In this document: positions 21,918-32,979 of the stretch, one piece after another
Numbering within the stretch: position 1 is the first letter of the stretch
How the letters are laid out: every line of letters begins with the position of its first letter
DNA from: Trichosporon coremiiforme
Taxonomy: Eukaryota; Basidiomycota; Tremellomycetes; Trichosporonales; Trichosporonaceae
Direction of reading: 5' to 3'
NCBI GenBank assembly: GCA_039545355.1
Contig: BCJJ01000027.1
Span: 416,845-480,844 of the forward strand
Length of the DNA stretch: 64,000 nucleotides
Translations under genes and position numbers: made by a program
The notes under the pieces: model-generated
What the model was told of the DNA's origin: nothing
What the model saw: the letters and a program-made list of their open reading frames with translations, nothing else
The model's database searches: none

Positions 21918-24569
21918 TTAAAGATCGTGAGCGGGCGTGAACTTGGCAGTAGGTCCGCTGTCGTCGAAGCTGTCGCGGCCAACCAGAGCGGTGAACTCGC
22001 CCTCGGGAACCTCCCACTTCTGCGTCTCGGCGTTCCAGATGGAGACGTCGTACCTCGAGAGGAAGAAGGAGACGCAAGCCTCCTGTCCGGGCTCGACGTA
22101 GACCTTCTCGAAGTCGCGGAACACCTTCGGTGGCTCACCGAGTCCCTCGGGGTACTTGAGGTACAGCTGGGGAACGGCGTTGCCGGCGCAAGACCCAGAG
22201 TTGCAGACGTTGACCTTGACCTCCCAGCGGCGGCGGTGCAGGTCGTCCGTCATCGAGGTGCCGATGGTGGAGTTGTACGTCGGCTCCGGGCCGTAGACGG
22301 TATCGTTGCCGCCGGTAGGCTCGGAGCTTTCCGCGCTCGAGGTGGCAGAAGCGGTGGCAGAGGCGCTCGGATGCTCCTCACAGTCGCAGGGAGCCTCAGC
22401 CTCGGTGTCGTTAGGAGCAGCAGTGGCATTGGAAGAAGGCGCGGCCTCGGCAGAGGCAGAGGCCTCGGTCGAGTTGTCGTCGCTGGCGTCATCGGAGATC
22501 CAGGTGTCCTCATCGCGGCGCAGGTGGCGGCGCGAGAACGAGTGCTCGAAGCGGCGCTTAGACTTGTCGATGCAATTAATGGAGAGGTCCTTGAAGTCGA
22601 ACGTGGTGTAGCTGAGTCCGTAACCGAAGGGGTAGCGCGGCTGGATGTTCTTGTTCAGGAAGTGGCGGTAGTCGATGAACAGACCCTCAGTGTAAGGGAT
22701 GTTGGTCTCGGGCGGGATGTCGGTGTCAACATAGTCAATGACGGCGGGGTAGTCGCCCATTTGCTTGGCGATCGTGTAGGGCAGATGACCGGAAGGGTTG
22801 TAGTCGCCGTAGAGAACGTCAACAAGGCCGCTGCCAACCTCCTGACCAGCGATGCCCTGCCAGACAACAGCAGTGATGTTGGGGTGCTCGATCCACTGCT
22901 CCATGTCCATGGGCCCGACGGAGTGCACAATGACGACCGTGTTGTTGTTCACAGCAGCAACAGCCTTAACCAGCTCATCGCCGTTGTGCCAAGCCGAGAT
23001 GTTGTTGCGGTCGCCCTCGTTCTTGTCGACGGTGATGTACTGCTCACCCGAGTCCGAGTTGATACCCACAAGAGCGACATCGACGCCAGTGGCAGTCTTG
23101 GCAGCGCCCTCGAGGTCCCAGTTCTCGAACCAGTTCTGGATGCCGGAGCCATCCTGACGAGCACGCTGGAAGATGGCCTGGTAGGGGTCAACGAGGTACG
23201 GGAAGTTGGTCGTGCCCGAACCCCAGCCCACAGCCAGGATAGCGTCGTTGCCGCCGCGGTCGGGGTAGCCATTGGGACCCTTGGGGGAGGGACCCATGTC
23301 AAGACCGATGATGCCGATAGTCTGGGGCTTCTTGAGCGGGAGCGCACCCTTGTTCTCGAGGAGGACGATGGCCGAGGCGGCCATCTCGCGGATAAGCTTG
23401 TAGTGCTCGCCCTGAACGTTGACGTGCTCGTTGCCCTCCTCACCCCAGGTGTTGAAGTTGACAGCGGGATAGTCCTTGTCCTGCCCAACGAGGTACCAGG
23501 CGGCGAGAACACGCTGAGCCATGTCATCGAGCCTCTCGATCGGGAGCGAGCCGTTGTTCACCGCCGTCGTGAGGTTCGCATTGAAGTACGAGCTCTTGCC
23601 GCCGTTCATGTGGATGTCGCCAGGCATGTCCATATCCAGGCCCGAAAGAGTAGCGAGCACTCCAGAGTGCGTCGCGTCCCAGTCAGACATGACGTAGCCA
23701 CCGTAGCCGAGGTCCGATTTGAGGATGCCGTTAAGAGTCTTGGCGTTCTGGCCACCCCAAGACCCGTTGATCAGGTTGTACGAGCACATGACCGATGCGA
23801 CGTCTGCCTGCACAGCGCGGAGGAAAGGGTGGACGTAGACCTCGCGCATGGTGCGATCGTCAATGTTGGAAGACGAAGTTGTGCGGTTGCGTTCCTGCTC
23901 ATTGCCGATGTAGTGCTTCACGACAGCCTGGACGCCAGCGTCCTGGATGCCCTTGACGGTCTGGTAGGTCGCAATACCAGAGAGGTATGGGTCGCCACCA
24001 AACCCTTCCCAGTTCCTTCCACCAGCGGCGACTCGTCCCATGTTGGTCATGGGGCCAAGAGCGGCGTTGATGCCCTTCGCCCTAAACTCCTCACCAATGG
24101 CGTGACCGCGATCGTAGATCTGCTTCTTGTCGAAGGTCTGAGCAGCGTTGATGCCGGCTGGGAAGGCGGACACGAGATCCGCAAACCGCACTCCGAGCGG
24201 CGCATCCTGCATACACTGCCCCGGGAAGTTGTGCTCCGGGACCGCGGCAGTGTTGCCGACGCACCGACCCTGCATCCATCCGGTACCAGACACGACCTTG
24301 ACCTTGTCCTCGATTGACCAGCCCTGCAGCATGGCAGACGCCTTAGCGTGCGCCTCTTGCCAGCGGGGAGGGAACTGTGACTGGACATTCAGCGGAGCGC
24401 CGATGTTCTCAGACGTGTAGCCCTCCGGCACTGTGCAGAACTGGCACTGGTCGCCGTTGCTCGAGTCCGGGTTCAGCCCGCTTTGCCCGTTCGAGCCCTG
24501 GTCACCGCCATTCTGAGCGTTGGAGAGAGAGAGAAGAGAGAGGAGGAGGGAGAAGAGAACGACCTGCAT
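21918..24569 (-). CDS. Secreted GH3 beta-glucosidase
   Basis: An 883-residue glycoside hydrolase family 3 enzyme in a single coding exon. The N-terminus MQVVLFSLLLSLLSLSNAQ is a signal peptide with cleavage probable after residue 18. The N-terminal TIM barrel carries KVKVVSGTGW, the substrate-loop GRNWEGFGGDPYLSG, a KHYIGNEQE motif and the nucleophile in MSDWDATHSG (Asp296). The alpha/beta sandwich and a C-terminal fibronectin-III-like domain (VKVNVCNSG..VPQLYLKYPE) follow. Domain order is as in fungal Bgl/BglI enzymes that split cello-oligosaccharides, gentiobiose or laminaribiose from the non-reducing end. Between the catalytic part and the FnIII domain there is a low-complexity, Ser/Ala/Glu-rich insert (about 668-770) with dibasic stretches, unusual in length. 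It is divergent from an MFS sugar transporter. A 36-nt intron lies in the leader. Confidence 0.95.
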   Translation of the reverse strand: MQVVLFSLLLSLLSLSNAQNGGDQGSNGQSGLNPDSSNGDQCQFCTVPEGYTSENIGAPLNVQSQFPPRWQEAHAKASAMLQGWSIEDKVKVVSGTGWMQGRCVGNTAAVPEHNFPGQCMQDAPLGVRFADLVSAFPAGINAAQTFDKKQIYDRGHAIGEEFRAKGINAALGPMTNMGRVAAGGRNWEGFGGDPYLSGIATYQTVKGIQDAGVQAVVKHYIGNEQERNRTTSSSNIDDRTMREVYVHPFLRAVQADVASVMCSYNLINGSWGGQNAKTLNGILKSDLGYGGYVMSDWDATHSGVLATLSGLDMDMPGDIHMNGGKSSYFNANLTTAVNNGSLPIERLDDMAQRVLAAWYLVGQDKDYPAVNFNTWGEEGNEHVNVQGEHYKLIREMAASAIVLLENKGALPLKKPQTIGIIGLDMGPSPKGPNGYPDRGGNDAILAVGWGSGTTNFPYLVDPYQAIFQRARQDGSGIQNWFENWDLEGAAKTATGVDVALVGINSDSGEQYITVDKNEGDRNNISAWHNGDELVKAVAAVNNNTVVIVHSVGPMDMEQWIEHPNITAVVWQGIAGQEVGSGLVDVLYGDYNPSGHLPYTIAKQMGDYPAVIDYVDTDIPPETNIPYTEGLFIDYRHFLNKNIQPRYPFGYGLSYTTFDFKDLSINCIDKSKRRFEHSFSRRHLRRDEDTWISDDASDDNSTEASASAEAAPSSNATAAPNDTEAEAPCDCEEHPSASATASATSSAESSEPTGGNDTVYGPEPTYNSTIGTSMTDDLHRRRWEVKVNVCNSGSCAGNAVPQLYLKYPEGLGEPPKVFRDFEKVYVEPGQEACVSFFLSRYDVSIWNAETQKWEVPEGEFTALVGRDSFDDSGPTAKFTPAHDL

Positions 24570-26780
24570 GGTCTGTTGTCAGTTACGAGCGACGCCATGG
24601 TAACTTACAGCTTCAACCGCTTCAAAGAGTAAGTCAAAGGGGCGAGCGTACCACTGGGGAAAAGTTGGAGACGTCGAGTTGATGTCTGTTTTATAGGTTA
24701 TGAAATGAGAAACGGCCGTGGAGTTCGAAGAACTGGGGACAATGTTTGCTTGGGCATAATACGCAGCTGCTGCCTGGGAGCTTTGTCGCGGAGCAGCTCC
24801 GATGGGAGGGTCAGACGAGAGCAAGCGAAGTGCGCTAAGGAGGATCAGCCGTGCGGTGAGTACGAGTGCGGCGAGACACATGCAGGCGCTAGCCACCTTG
24901 AGAGATCGGGCTAGCCATCTTGGCCGCGCCGTGGTCCAAGAGTGCGGACGGCGCCTGCGGAGAGCACGAGGAGCCGTAGCGTGTTTCTCTGACTGCAGCG
25001 GCCGTGTTGTGCCAGTAGAGCGCTTGGTGTTGGCGTGCATGATTATTTTCGTTTCGGACGTCTTGGAGAATGAATTGGGGGTGAGAGTTAGCGTGCCAAG
25101 ACGATCGATTGCATGGATGCCGGTATCAGGCGGTGCCGCTCTTCCTTAGCTTCTGCTGCTGTTCCGTTGAGGGATGGTGCTGCGAACGAGGATGCTTACT
25201 CTGCTCTGGCTCCGTGTGATTCGATGAGAACGAGTTCGACAGCAACAGCGGAGAACGAGGGGAGCAGGGACAACCTGGGGAGGGGCTGCGCGGTGAAGGG
25301 CGGCAGAAAGACAGTCAGGAGAGTCAGGACATGTCAGAAGCTAGCAGCATGTGGTCCAGGTTGTGCTGTGGTCGGTCGTGGGAAGTCTCACGCTGTCACT
25401 TCGCTTGTTGGCTGTGCGGCGCTGACTTTGCGGATACCCAAGCTTGAATGGCCCACCCTCGTAACGGCTGAGCCTCCGCCGCCGAGGAAAGAAAAGCACA
25501 CGCGCCCACGACCAGAGCTTAGAGCGCGCCGGCGACTCTCAGGTCCCAGGTCCGCTGTACGGCAGGACCGGCCATCTGTGACACTTGAAGGGGACTAGGT
25601 TTGCTCTGCTCGCATAGGCATCCTGGTAGCTCGTGACATAAGCTCAGAGTGTACATCCGGACTTCAACGTTCCAAACAATTCAGAGACATTGTCTCGCTA
25701 ACACGCGGCCCCATCTGTGCCCACATTGCTCGCATGAGCAAAGCACGCTGGTCACCTGGCCTGACTGGCTTGGAATGCTGTCGCTGTACGGCGTCCCAGA
25801 TGGCTAGCATGCGCCAGCCACGCTCCCAGGCCCCAAGTGGTGTGTTAACTTGGTGTGTTAGTCCACGAAGGCGGAGGTCGCGCCGGATGTTTATCGACTT
25901 GCGAGGTCACATGCTTCACCCATGTCTATTTGCCGAAGTTCACCCGACGAAGACTTGTCGAACTCACAAGCGCAAGCAGGAGTCCTGCTCATTCATCTCC
26001 AAGCCGAACAGCGCTCGCTTCCAGGCCTAGCGGAGATCGTGGGGATCACAGAGCTAAACTTATGTACGTCACGCTTGTCTCCACACTCACGTACTCACTG
26101 TCCTCGATACTCACGGTCTCACGACAAAGGTACGGTGGAGCTCATGTCCGAGTCCGCGGGGGCGGGCAACTCTGATAGGATTGCAGGTCAGGTTCTGTCG
26201 ACCAGCCCAATGCCGCTGCTCCCTGCGCCATGTTTGCTGAACACTCTGCACTTGCTTCCCTTAGCTTCCTTCTTAGTGTCTTCAGCGGTAGAACTTGGGG
26301 AAAGACACTGCAGTGAGACCCAAGTGCGGCGTTGCTCTTCGGTGCTTCTCTGCGGAATCCAGACGCTTTACCTTGAGGCTGTTCTGGCGTGATCCGCCGA
26401 TGCTCTTGATATCTTGTACCAGAAGACGATGTGCTTCTTGTCTTCCCGAGGTTGTGTTGCAGTCGTTCCGTGTTCCCGCCACGTGGGAGGAAGGCATGGG
26501 GGCACAAGGCAGAGATCTATTATTGACTGCGGGCCGAACGGACCGAGCGACATCGTCACTGCACAGTGATGACTCCGGATCCGGGGCCACTCAGACGACG
26601 GCGATCAGTCTCACATGTTCACCGCTTTTCAGCTGCACTCGCTTCACTCGCATTCCACGATTACGCATAAGCTGGAGCGCTGGGGCCTGGCATCCGGGCT
26701 ACTTCCTCACCCATTCATATAACCAGACCGTCGTCGCCGGCGCGCATGAGCTGACTAACCACCACACTCTCACCGCCAGA
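24570..26780. other. Divergent intergenic region of GH3 and sugar transporter genes
   Basis: About 2.2 kb with no supported gene besides the GH3 leader intron. Just upstream of the GH3 gene a 153-codon minus-strand frame continues in phase through the 36-nt intron into the enzyme. The signal peptide argues that translation starts at 24569, so I treat it as leader or promoter. Confidence 0.5.
24573..24608 (-). other. Probable 5'UTR intron of the GH3 gene
   Basis: On the minus strand a GTAAGT donor, a CTGAC branch site and a CAACAG acceptor delimit exactly 36 nt. The acceptor is three bases before the ATG. The intron contains an out-of-place ATGG that splicing would remove, so splicing could control start selection. 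Confidence 0.6.
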
Positions 26781-28729
26781 ATGGCATCCATCACCAGCAC
26801 AAGTGACACGAGCGAGCGACCGAAACTCGAACCCGCCACGAAGGAGCTCAATGAACTCGGGTACGGCGAGATCCACACCAGACCCGCCCTTATCAACTAT
26901 GTCGCGGCCATCTTTGCGTGAGCTTTTACAGACTGTTCTAGCTAACCCCAGGGCCATCGGGTCCTTCCTCTTCGGTACAAGTTGATATGTTTCTTAGCTC
27001 TAACTCACAGGCTACGACAGCGGGATCATCTCCTCCGTCATCTCAGAGAATTACACGCAGTTCCACGGGTATTTTGACGCGAGTCCCAGTGTCATCGGTG
27101 CCATTGTCAGCGTGTTCGCAGGCGGCGCGTTCTGTGAGTCGTGTGGTGGCTTTCGATGGGTAGCTGTTCGATGGGTTTGGAAGCTGACGGCAGTCGGTGC
27201 CGCGCTGGCAGGGCAGACGGCCGATCGTTTGGGCCGCAAGCGCACAATCCAGCTCGGTGCCCTGATCGCTGTGGTGGGGTGCACGTTACAAACGGCGGCG
27301 GTACACGCGGCAATGCTGATTGTTAGTTTGGCTTTTGTGCGGACGGCCACCGCACATCTCAGCTTAGGTAACACCGTGATAGCTGACTTCAGGTGGGAAG
27401 GCTTGTTGCCGGCTTCGCCATTGGCGTCCTCTCCATGATCGTGCCCCTGTACCAGGCTGAGATCAGTCCTCCGCACGCGCGCGGCCTGTTGAGCGGGTGG
27501 ACACAGTTGGTACGTACGGATTTTCCGGCCCAGCTAGCGTCGCTTCATCTGTAGCTGACCCCACAGGCGATCAGCGCCGGCTTCTTCGTAGCCAACTGGG
27601 CAGGCTACGGCTGTCAGTTCATCAAGGGTGAGGGACAATGGCGCGTGCCGCTCGCTTTGCAGAACGTCCCCGCGCTGCTCCTCTTTGTGGGGATGGTGTA
27701 CCTTCCGTACTCGCCGAGATGGCTCGCGAAAGTCGGTCGGACGGAGGAAGCTCGGTCGACTCTGGTCCGGCTGCATGGCGGAAGGAGGGCGGACATGGCC
27801 GCCGTCGACACCGAGATCAGCGTGATGCTGGCCCAGATCGAGTGGGAGCGCAACATGAAGGGAAGTTACGTCGACCTAGTCAAAGGACGCCCTAACTTGC
27901 ACCGCACAGCTGCAGCGTGTGCAGTGCAGGCCATGACGCAGTTCAGCGGCGTGAACGTGAATTCGTACTATGGGCCGCAAATCTACAACGCTCTAGGTGA
28001 GTCGAGAGCAGCGAGCGTCCCCCGTCCCGGGCTGCTGTTTTTCAAGCTCTGATAGAGTTATTGAAGCTAACCACAGGCTTCAACGGCACCTCGACCCTGC
28101 TCATAAACGGCATCTCGGGCGCGTGGGGCATGCTCTGCGTCTGGATCTTCATCACCTTCCTCGTAGACCGGATCGGGCGTCGCAAGCCGCTTATCATCGG
28201 CTCGGTCCTCCTCTCGCTAGTCATGGCCTGGCAGGCAGGCACGAACGCGCCGTTCGACCAGCACAAGCGCGCCGGCAAGCCCTACGCGAACGAATCCGTC
28301 GGCATCGCCGGCATTGCAGCGACATTCGCCTTCTCCTGGTTCTTCTCCTGGAGCTTTGGGCCCGTTTCGTGGATCTACCAGAGCGAGATCTTCCCGCTGC
28401 ATCTCCGTGCGCGTGGGGCTAGCGTCGCGACTATGACGAACTGGGCGTGCAACGTGGGTATTGCACAGGCTACGCCTGTCGCCTTCGAGCGCATCGGGTG
28501 GAAGTACTTCCTCGTCTTTGTTGTGTGCAACCTCGCCAACGGGGTTGGAGCATACTTCCTCTTCCCCGAGACGAAGGGGAGGACACTCGAGGAGATCGCG
28601 GTGTTGTTCGGGGACCACCCGGGGCAGCTGCGTCCGCCGGTCGGGGAGATGTCGGCAATGGCGACTGTGGCCGGGTCCGATCTCGAGAGTAAGGCGAGTG
28701 CGCCTAGCACACCGAGAGAGATTGTGTAA
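26781..28729 (+). CDS. MFS sugar transporter (sugar porter family)
   Basis: A 536-residue plasma-membrane sugar carrier of the hexose/disaccharide porter type. Seven exons: 26781-26917, 26952-26974, 27011-27133, 27194-27321, 27393-27509, 27567-27996 and 28077-28729. Motifs in order are [11 protein letters not shown] in TM1, DRLGRKR in the TM2-3 loop, [34 protein letters not shown], a [14 protein letters not shown] block, DRIGRRKP, a [20 protein letters not shown] block and [10 protein letters not shown] before the C-terminal tail. All are hallmark sequences of sugar porters, and length is normal. The substrate cannot be read from sequence; hexose, or glucosides, is suggested by the divergent GH3 beta-glucosidase 2.2 kb away. 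It is probably glucose-repressed or substrate-induced, but I could not identify a definite control element. Confidence 0.93.
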
Positions 28730-28795
28730 TCTTACAGTAGAGAACAAATGAGCCATGTGTAGCGTGTAACATAGACCACTAGATGTATCATTTCA

Positions 28796-29953
28796 CTACC
28801 TAGTCCTTGACCCGCCATAACCCGTCGCCCGCCTGCTGGGCCCAGAATCGCTCGGACCACTATCCCTGTTTGACGGGGGCTCATAATCCGCCCAACTCCT
28901 CTGGGCAGGTCTCTGCGCCCTCCAGCGCGCAAAGTCACCCGCATCCTCCCTCTGCTCCCTCTGGCCGTCTCCCCGCCTCGTCGCCCAATTGTAAGCAGCA
29001 GCCCCAGCAGCGCCGGCAGCCATGCCGGTCCAGAATCCCGGCCCGCTTCCCTGTTGTGTTGTGGAAGTGTACGAGCGACTCCCGAGCCCTTGGCCCGAAG
29101 GCTGCGTCGCGGGGTCGGGTTTCGGCTGAGCAGAGTAGGGCGGGGGAGGGCTCGAGTCACCGCCTGGTCCCCAGCCGCCGCCTGGCCCGCCGCCCCTACC
29201 CCATCCACCGCCACCCCCGCCGCCGGGCCCACCGCCACGGGGCCGGTTGCCGTTCGGATCCCAGCGAACTCGCACGCGGAAGATCTTATAGATGAGGAAC
29301 AAAGCTACGGCGATCCAGAGCGCCTTGATGGCCCAGCCGGAGTCTGGCGTCAGCTTCGACTCAGAATCCCTCTAGCTAGTCCTCCTTCTTCCTTTCAACT
29401 ATCGTTTCTCACAGCAGGCGGGGTTGTACAGACACGGAACAACAGTCCGCTCTCGACCCGCTCAAGGGAGGTAGGCACATGAAATCAGAGGTAGTACCCA
29501 CAATCATTCTCCTCCCGCTTCTTCCCCACATGCGCCCAGCTCCCAAACGCCGCCTCCGGCCTTCCCTCGAGCTCGTACTCGAGCGCACAGCTGCCGGCGA
29601 GCACGTCCGTGTCGCCCGGCTTGCTCCATCCCTCGCATACGACCTCGAGTGCTCCGAACTGCATTCCTTCGGGGAGATCGGCCTCGCATGCCCATTGTGG
29701 GCTGACGCCGTCGGATCCTGTCTGTCGGCACTGGACGATTTGCGGCGCGTACGCGCACAGTTTGCCCATGCACTGGAGTTGCGCTGTAGTCAGCTTACTG
29801 TGCGTCGCATGGTAGCTGGACGTTGAAAGAGAAAAGGGGACACTCACGGACACCGTCTTCCCGCCTGCCGGCTGTGACCTGCCCTTGACGCAGCGTGAGC
29901 GTCTTGATGCTCTCGAGGGGCACCTTGCGAGGCTTCAACTTTTTCGCCGCCAT
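28796..29953 (-). CDS. SARAF-like (TMEM66) membrane protein
   Basis: A 321-residue protein from exons 29953-29848, 29783-29498 and 29369-28796 on the minus strand. The N-terminal half shows the conserved SARAF signature: IKTLTLRQGQVTAGRR, PQLQCMGKLCAYAPQIVQC, GSDGVSPQWACEADLPEGMQFG, VVCEGW and AGSCALEYELEG, with its regular Cys pattern. One membrane helix (about 144-161, AIKALWIAVALFLIYKIF) is followed by a Gly/Pro/Arg-rich cytosolic tail. In animals SARAF sits in the ER membrane and inactivates store-operated calcium entry with STIM/Orai; fungi lack those partners, so the role here is open. No clear N-terminal signal peptide is present before the luminal-type domain in this model, and the second intron has a non-consensus acceptor (CTAGAG), so the third exon's start is the weakest part. 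Confidence 0.85.
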
Positions 29954-30355
29954 TGTTGTTGTTTCTGCCGGACTCGTACTGGAATGTGACGTATATATGC
30001 GAAATCAGTGGTTGACGTGGAATGACGCTCGAATTAGGGCGACGCGTCATCTTATCTCGGCCTTCGGTGGCCCTATGAGACCTATGCCAGTGGTGGCAAA
30101 ACGGTCTATATGGCTGATTCAGGTCGCCGATCCCATTCTTTAACTCCTCGCTCGTCCGTGCGCTTGCTGCTCGCCCTCACAGCTTCACTCGCTGCCCTCA
30201 CTCATTCCAAGACATAGAATCACATGATTAACCGTACAACTTAATTCAACAAAATGTTGTTTTTACTCCCCGTTGAGGGGTTTGCTTCTGAGATCTAGAT
30301 ATGTGCGGTGGCAGCAAACGCTGCACGCACTCTCGCTTCGTTCGTGTACTTGCGC
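29954..30355. other. Spacer between the SARAF-like and carnitine acetyltransferase genes
   Basis: Promoter of the SARAF-like gene and presumed 3'UTR of the carnitine acetyltransferase gene. No other feature recognised. Confidence 0.6.
29992..29998 (-). promoter_or_regulatory. TATA-like element of the SARAF-like gene
   Basis: TATATA about 40 bases upstream of the ATG at 29953; the short spacing implies a very short leader. Confidence 0.4.
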
Positions 30356-32979
30356 TTAGTACTCCGCAATCGGAATCATCTTTCCGACAGTGGGACGACG
30401 GCGCTTGCTCTGCGCGACGGCGCTCGGCGTGCCAACATCGAAGTAGCCGAAGCCACCGATGTAGTCGTCCTCCTCCTCGGCGAGAGCAGACTCGTCGCCG
30501 CCGTCGCGCTCGTGGTCGCTGAGACGGCGGCCGGTCTTGGCATCGCGCATGACACCAGAGTGGTCCATGAACGCCTGCGGGCGCTCGTTGGCTTCGCGCC
30601 AGAGCTGGATGATGAGCTGGCGAACCTCGAGGAGGTACGCCTGCAGCGTCTTGAGGAGACGGCGCGTCTGCAGGTGCTTGGAGGACATGCAAACGTTGAT
30701 CGCCTCGTCCTTGATGATGTAACCGATACCGTAGCCCTCAGGGGTCACGGGGCCGAAGCCGAACAAGCGGAGCGCGGGGTTACCACAGTTCGAGGTAGAC
30801 AGGACCGAGGCACCGAGGGTACCGTAGCCGGGGTCGCGGAAGAGCTCGGGAACCTTGGGCGGCTTCTCACCACGCTCGCGGGCGGCACAGATGTCACGCT
30901 GGATGAGCGAGTGCATGGCGTAGAGGTGGCGGTCCTGACCCATACCCTGCGAGCACTCGCGCGTGAGCACGGTGTGACGCTTGCAGGCGTCACGTAGAGC
31001 CTGAATCTTCTCGGCGGGACTGGCAGTCTCAGAACAGAAAGTCTTGACGAAGTGCACACTCTCGCGCTGCACCGTGCGAATAGCCTCGGTACGACCGTGG
31101 AGGAAGGTCTTGGTCATCGCAGGCTCGTAGGTCGACTCGACACGGCCGTACAGGTTATAGTACGCAGCCTGGAATGCCATCTGGACGAAAGCGTCGGGCG
31201 AGAAACCGTGGCGCTTGATGAAGTTGGCGCCGTAGCCGCGGAACTCGAGCGCCTTGCTGTCGTTCTGGCAGATAAGGTCCGAGATACGGGTCTCGGCGAA
31301 GCGCACACCCTGCTTGAGGTCGGGAGTGAGAGCCCACTCGAGCTTCTTGGGCTTGGTGTCGGCCTCAGTCTCAATGTCGTCAACCTCGCGGGGAGTCTTC
31401 GAGTTCTTGGCGAACGGCGACATCTTGGCCTTGAACAGCGAGGGGGTCGACGGGTTGATCGACTTGGCGAAGAGCAGAACGAGCTCGGTGAACACATCGG
31501 CGGCGTAACGGAGCACGGTGTGGCCGTCGACACCAGTGTGCTCGAAGTTGACTCCGGCCTCACCGTTCGAGCAGACAATGATCTGCAGCTTGTCGTACCA
31601 GCGGTTGGTGCAGGTGCCGACCTGGGTGCCGTGCTCGAGGCGGTAGCCACCACAGAGGAAGTTGCCACAGAGCTCGCCAAGGTCGGCGGGCTCGGCGTCA
31701 TCGAGGCACACAACGAAAAGGGCTGACTCGACGATAGCGAGCGACTTGGCGTTGCGCTTGTTCGACTCGCGCAGCTCATTGCGGAGGTTCGACCAAATCT
31801 TACGGTTCTCCGTGGTCAGGATTCCGACGGCGCTCTGGGCAGTGTCGGTAACCGGGATCTTGTCGGCGTCGGCGACGATACCCTGCAGGTTGGTCAGAAT
31901 CTCGCGGTCCGAGAGCATGGGACGGTTCTTCGAGTCGAGCACGTCGAACCAGTAGAACTGGCCACGGCGCAGGACGACAATGTGGCGCGAGTCGTCGTAG
32001 GTCTCCATGCGGCAACCCATGTCGGTCGGGACACGGCACGAGGCGAAGAGGCGCTCGTACTGGTCCATGTCGAGCGGGGTGCCACGGATGTTGTCGGGCT
32101 TGAGCTGGCCGGTGCGGAGGTCATGGATGAAGGCCAGGGACGAGAGGATGAGCGAAGCAGCACGCGAGAGCTGAGGGTCGTTCCTCGGGGTGACATCCGA
32201 CGAAAGCACGAAGAAGGGATTGAGGGAGAGCACGACCGAGTCCTGGTGGGAGAGGTACGACTCGTCTGTGGTGGGATTAGCATGGGATGTCTGACACATG
32301 AATTCAGTGGCTTGGCATGGCCGCGATGTCACCCGCTTAGGCCGCCCCGGTCCCGATCTTCTGGTCCTGTGACCCGCATCCGTTTTAACCGAGGCGTGAT
32401 TACCAGGGTAGCCGGTCACATGACCTTGCAGCCGAGCAACCGGCCATGCATGAGCAGGGAAGGCCGATCATGTCCTAAGCATGCCGACGAGCGTGCTCGT
32501 GCATGTGGAACTTCCGTTGCCGTCCGGGCATCTGCCAGGGGCCGTTCGCCGCATGCAATGTACTCACACCAGAACTCCTCGATGTAGCTGTCGACGCCCT
32601 GCGCGTACTCCTCCAGGCGAGCCTGCCACTTGTCACCCTCGCCGCTCTCCAGAAACTCCTTGACGACCTCCTTGGTCTGCTCGTGCTCCTCCTGGTCCTG
32701 CAAGCCCTCGAGCGCACGCAGGTAGCGGGTCATCGAGTCACGCAGGCCGGGGACGGGGAGCTTGGGCAGGTCGGCACGGTACAGCGAGCTGATACCGACC
32801 TTGGAGTTGCGACGAGTACGGGGCGTCAGAGCTCCGGGAGGGATGGGCGGCGAGGTCGAAAGCGAGCCGTTGGGCTCGATCGAGGTGCGGCCATTGATGG
32901 TGAGGTGGTCGACATTCTTCCTGGCCTCGGCACGGATGGCCTCGGGGGTGGGAGAGTTGAGACCCTTGGCGTTGGCCAT
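30356..32979 (-). CDS. Carnitine O-acetyltransferase, YAT2 type
   Basis: A 773-residue enzyme from exons 32979-32568 and 32265-30356 on the minus strand, with a 302-nt intron that splits the FWY|ESYLSHQDSVVLSLNPFF motif exactly. It transfers acetyl groups between CoA and carnitine, allowing acetyl units to cross organelle membranes. The catalytic His is His380 in NFEHTGVDGHTVLRYAAD, the form seen in yeast Yat2 rather than Cat2. Other family blocks are LPKLPVPGLRDSMTRYL at the start, RRGQFYWFDVL, and the carnitine-binding STSNCGN with FGFGPVTPEGYGIGY near the C-terminus. A C-terminal acidic/basic extension lies beyond the usual end. No peroxisomal AKL/SKL signal or mitochondrial leader is obvious, so a cytosolic or outer-membrane location is likely. 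Needed for growth on C2 sources and fatty acids in other fungi. Confidence 0.93.

Noticed and set aside
21840..24317. 825-codon open frame antisense to the GH3 gene
   Set aside because: Composition is that of a codon shadow (Val/Leu/Asp/Arg-rich) and the opposite strand encodes a complete GH3 enzyme.
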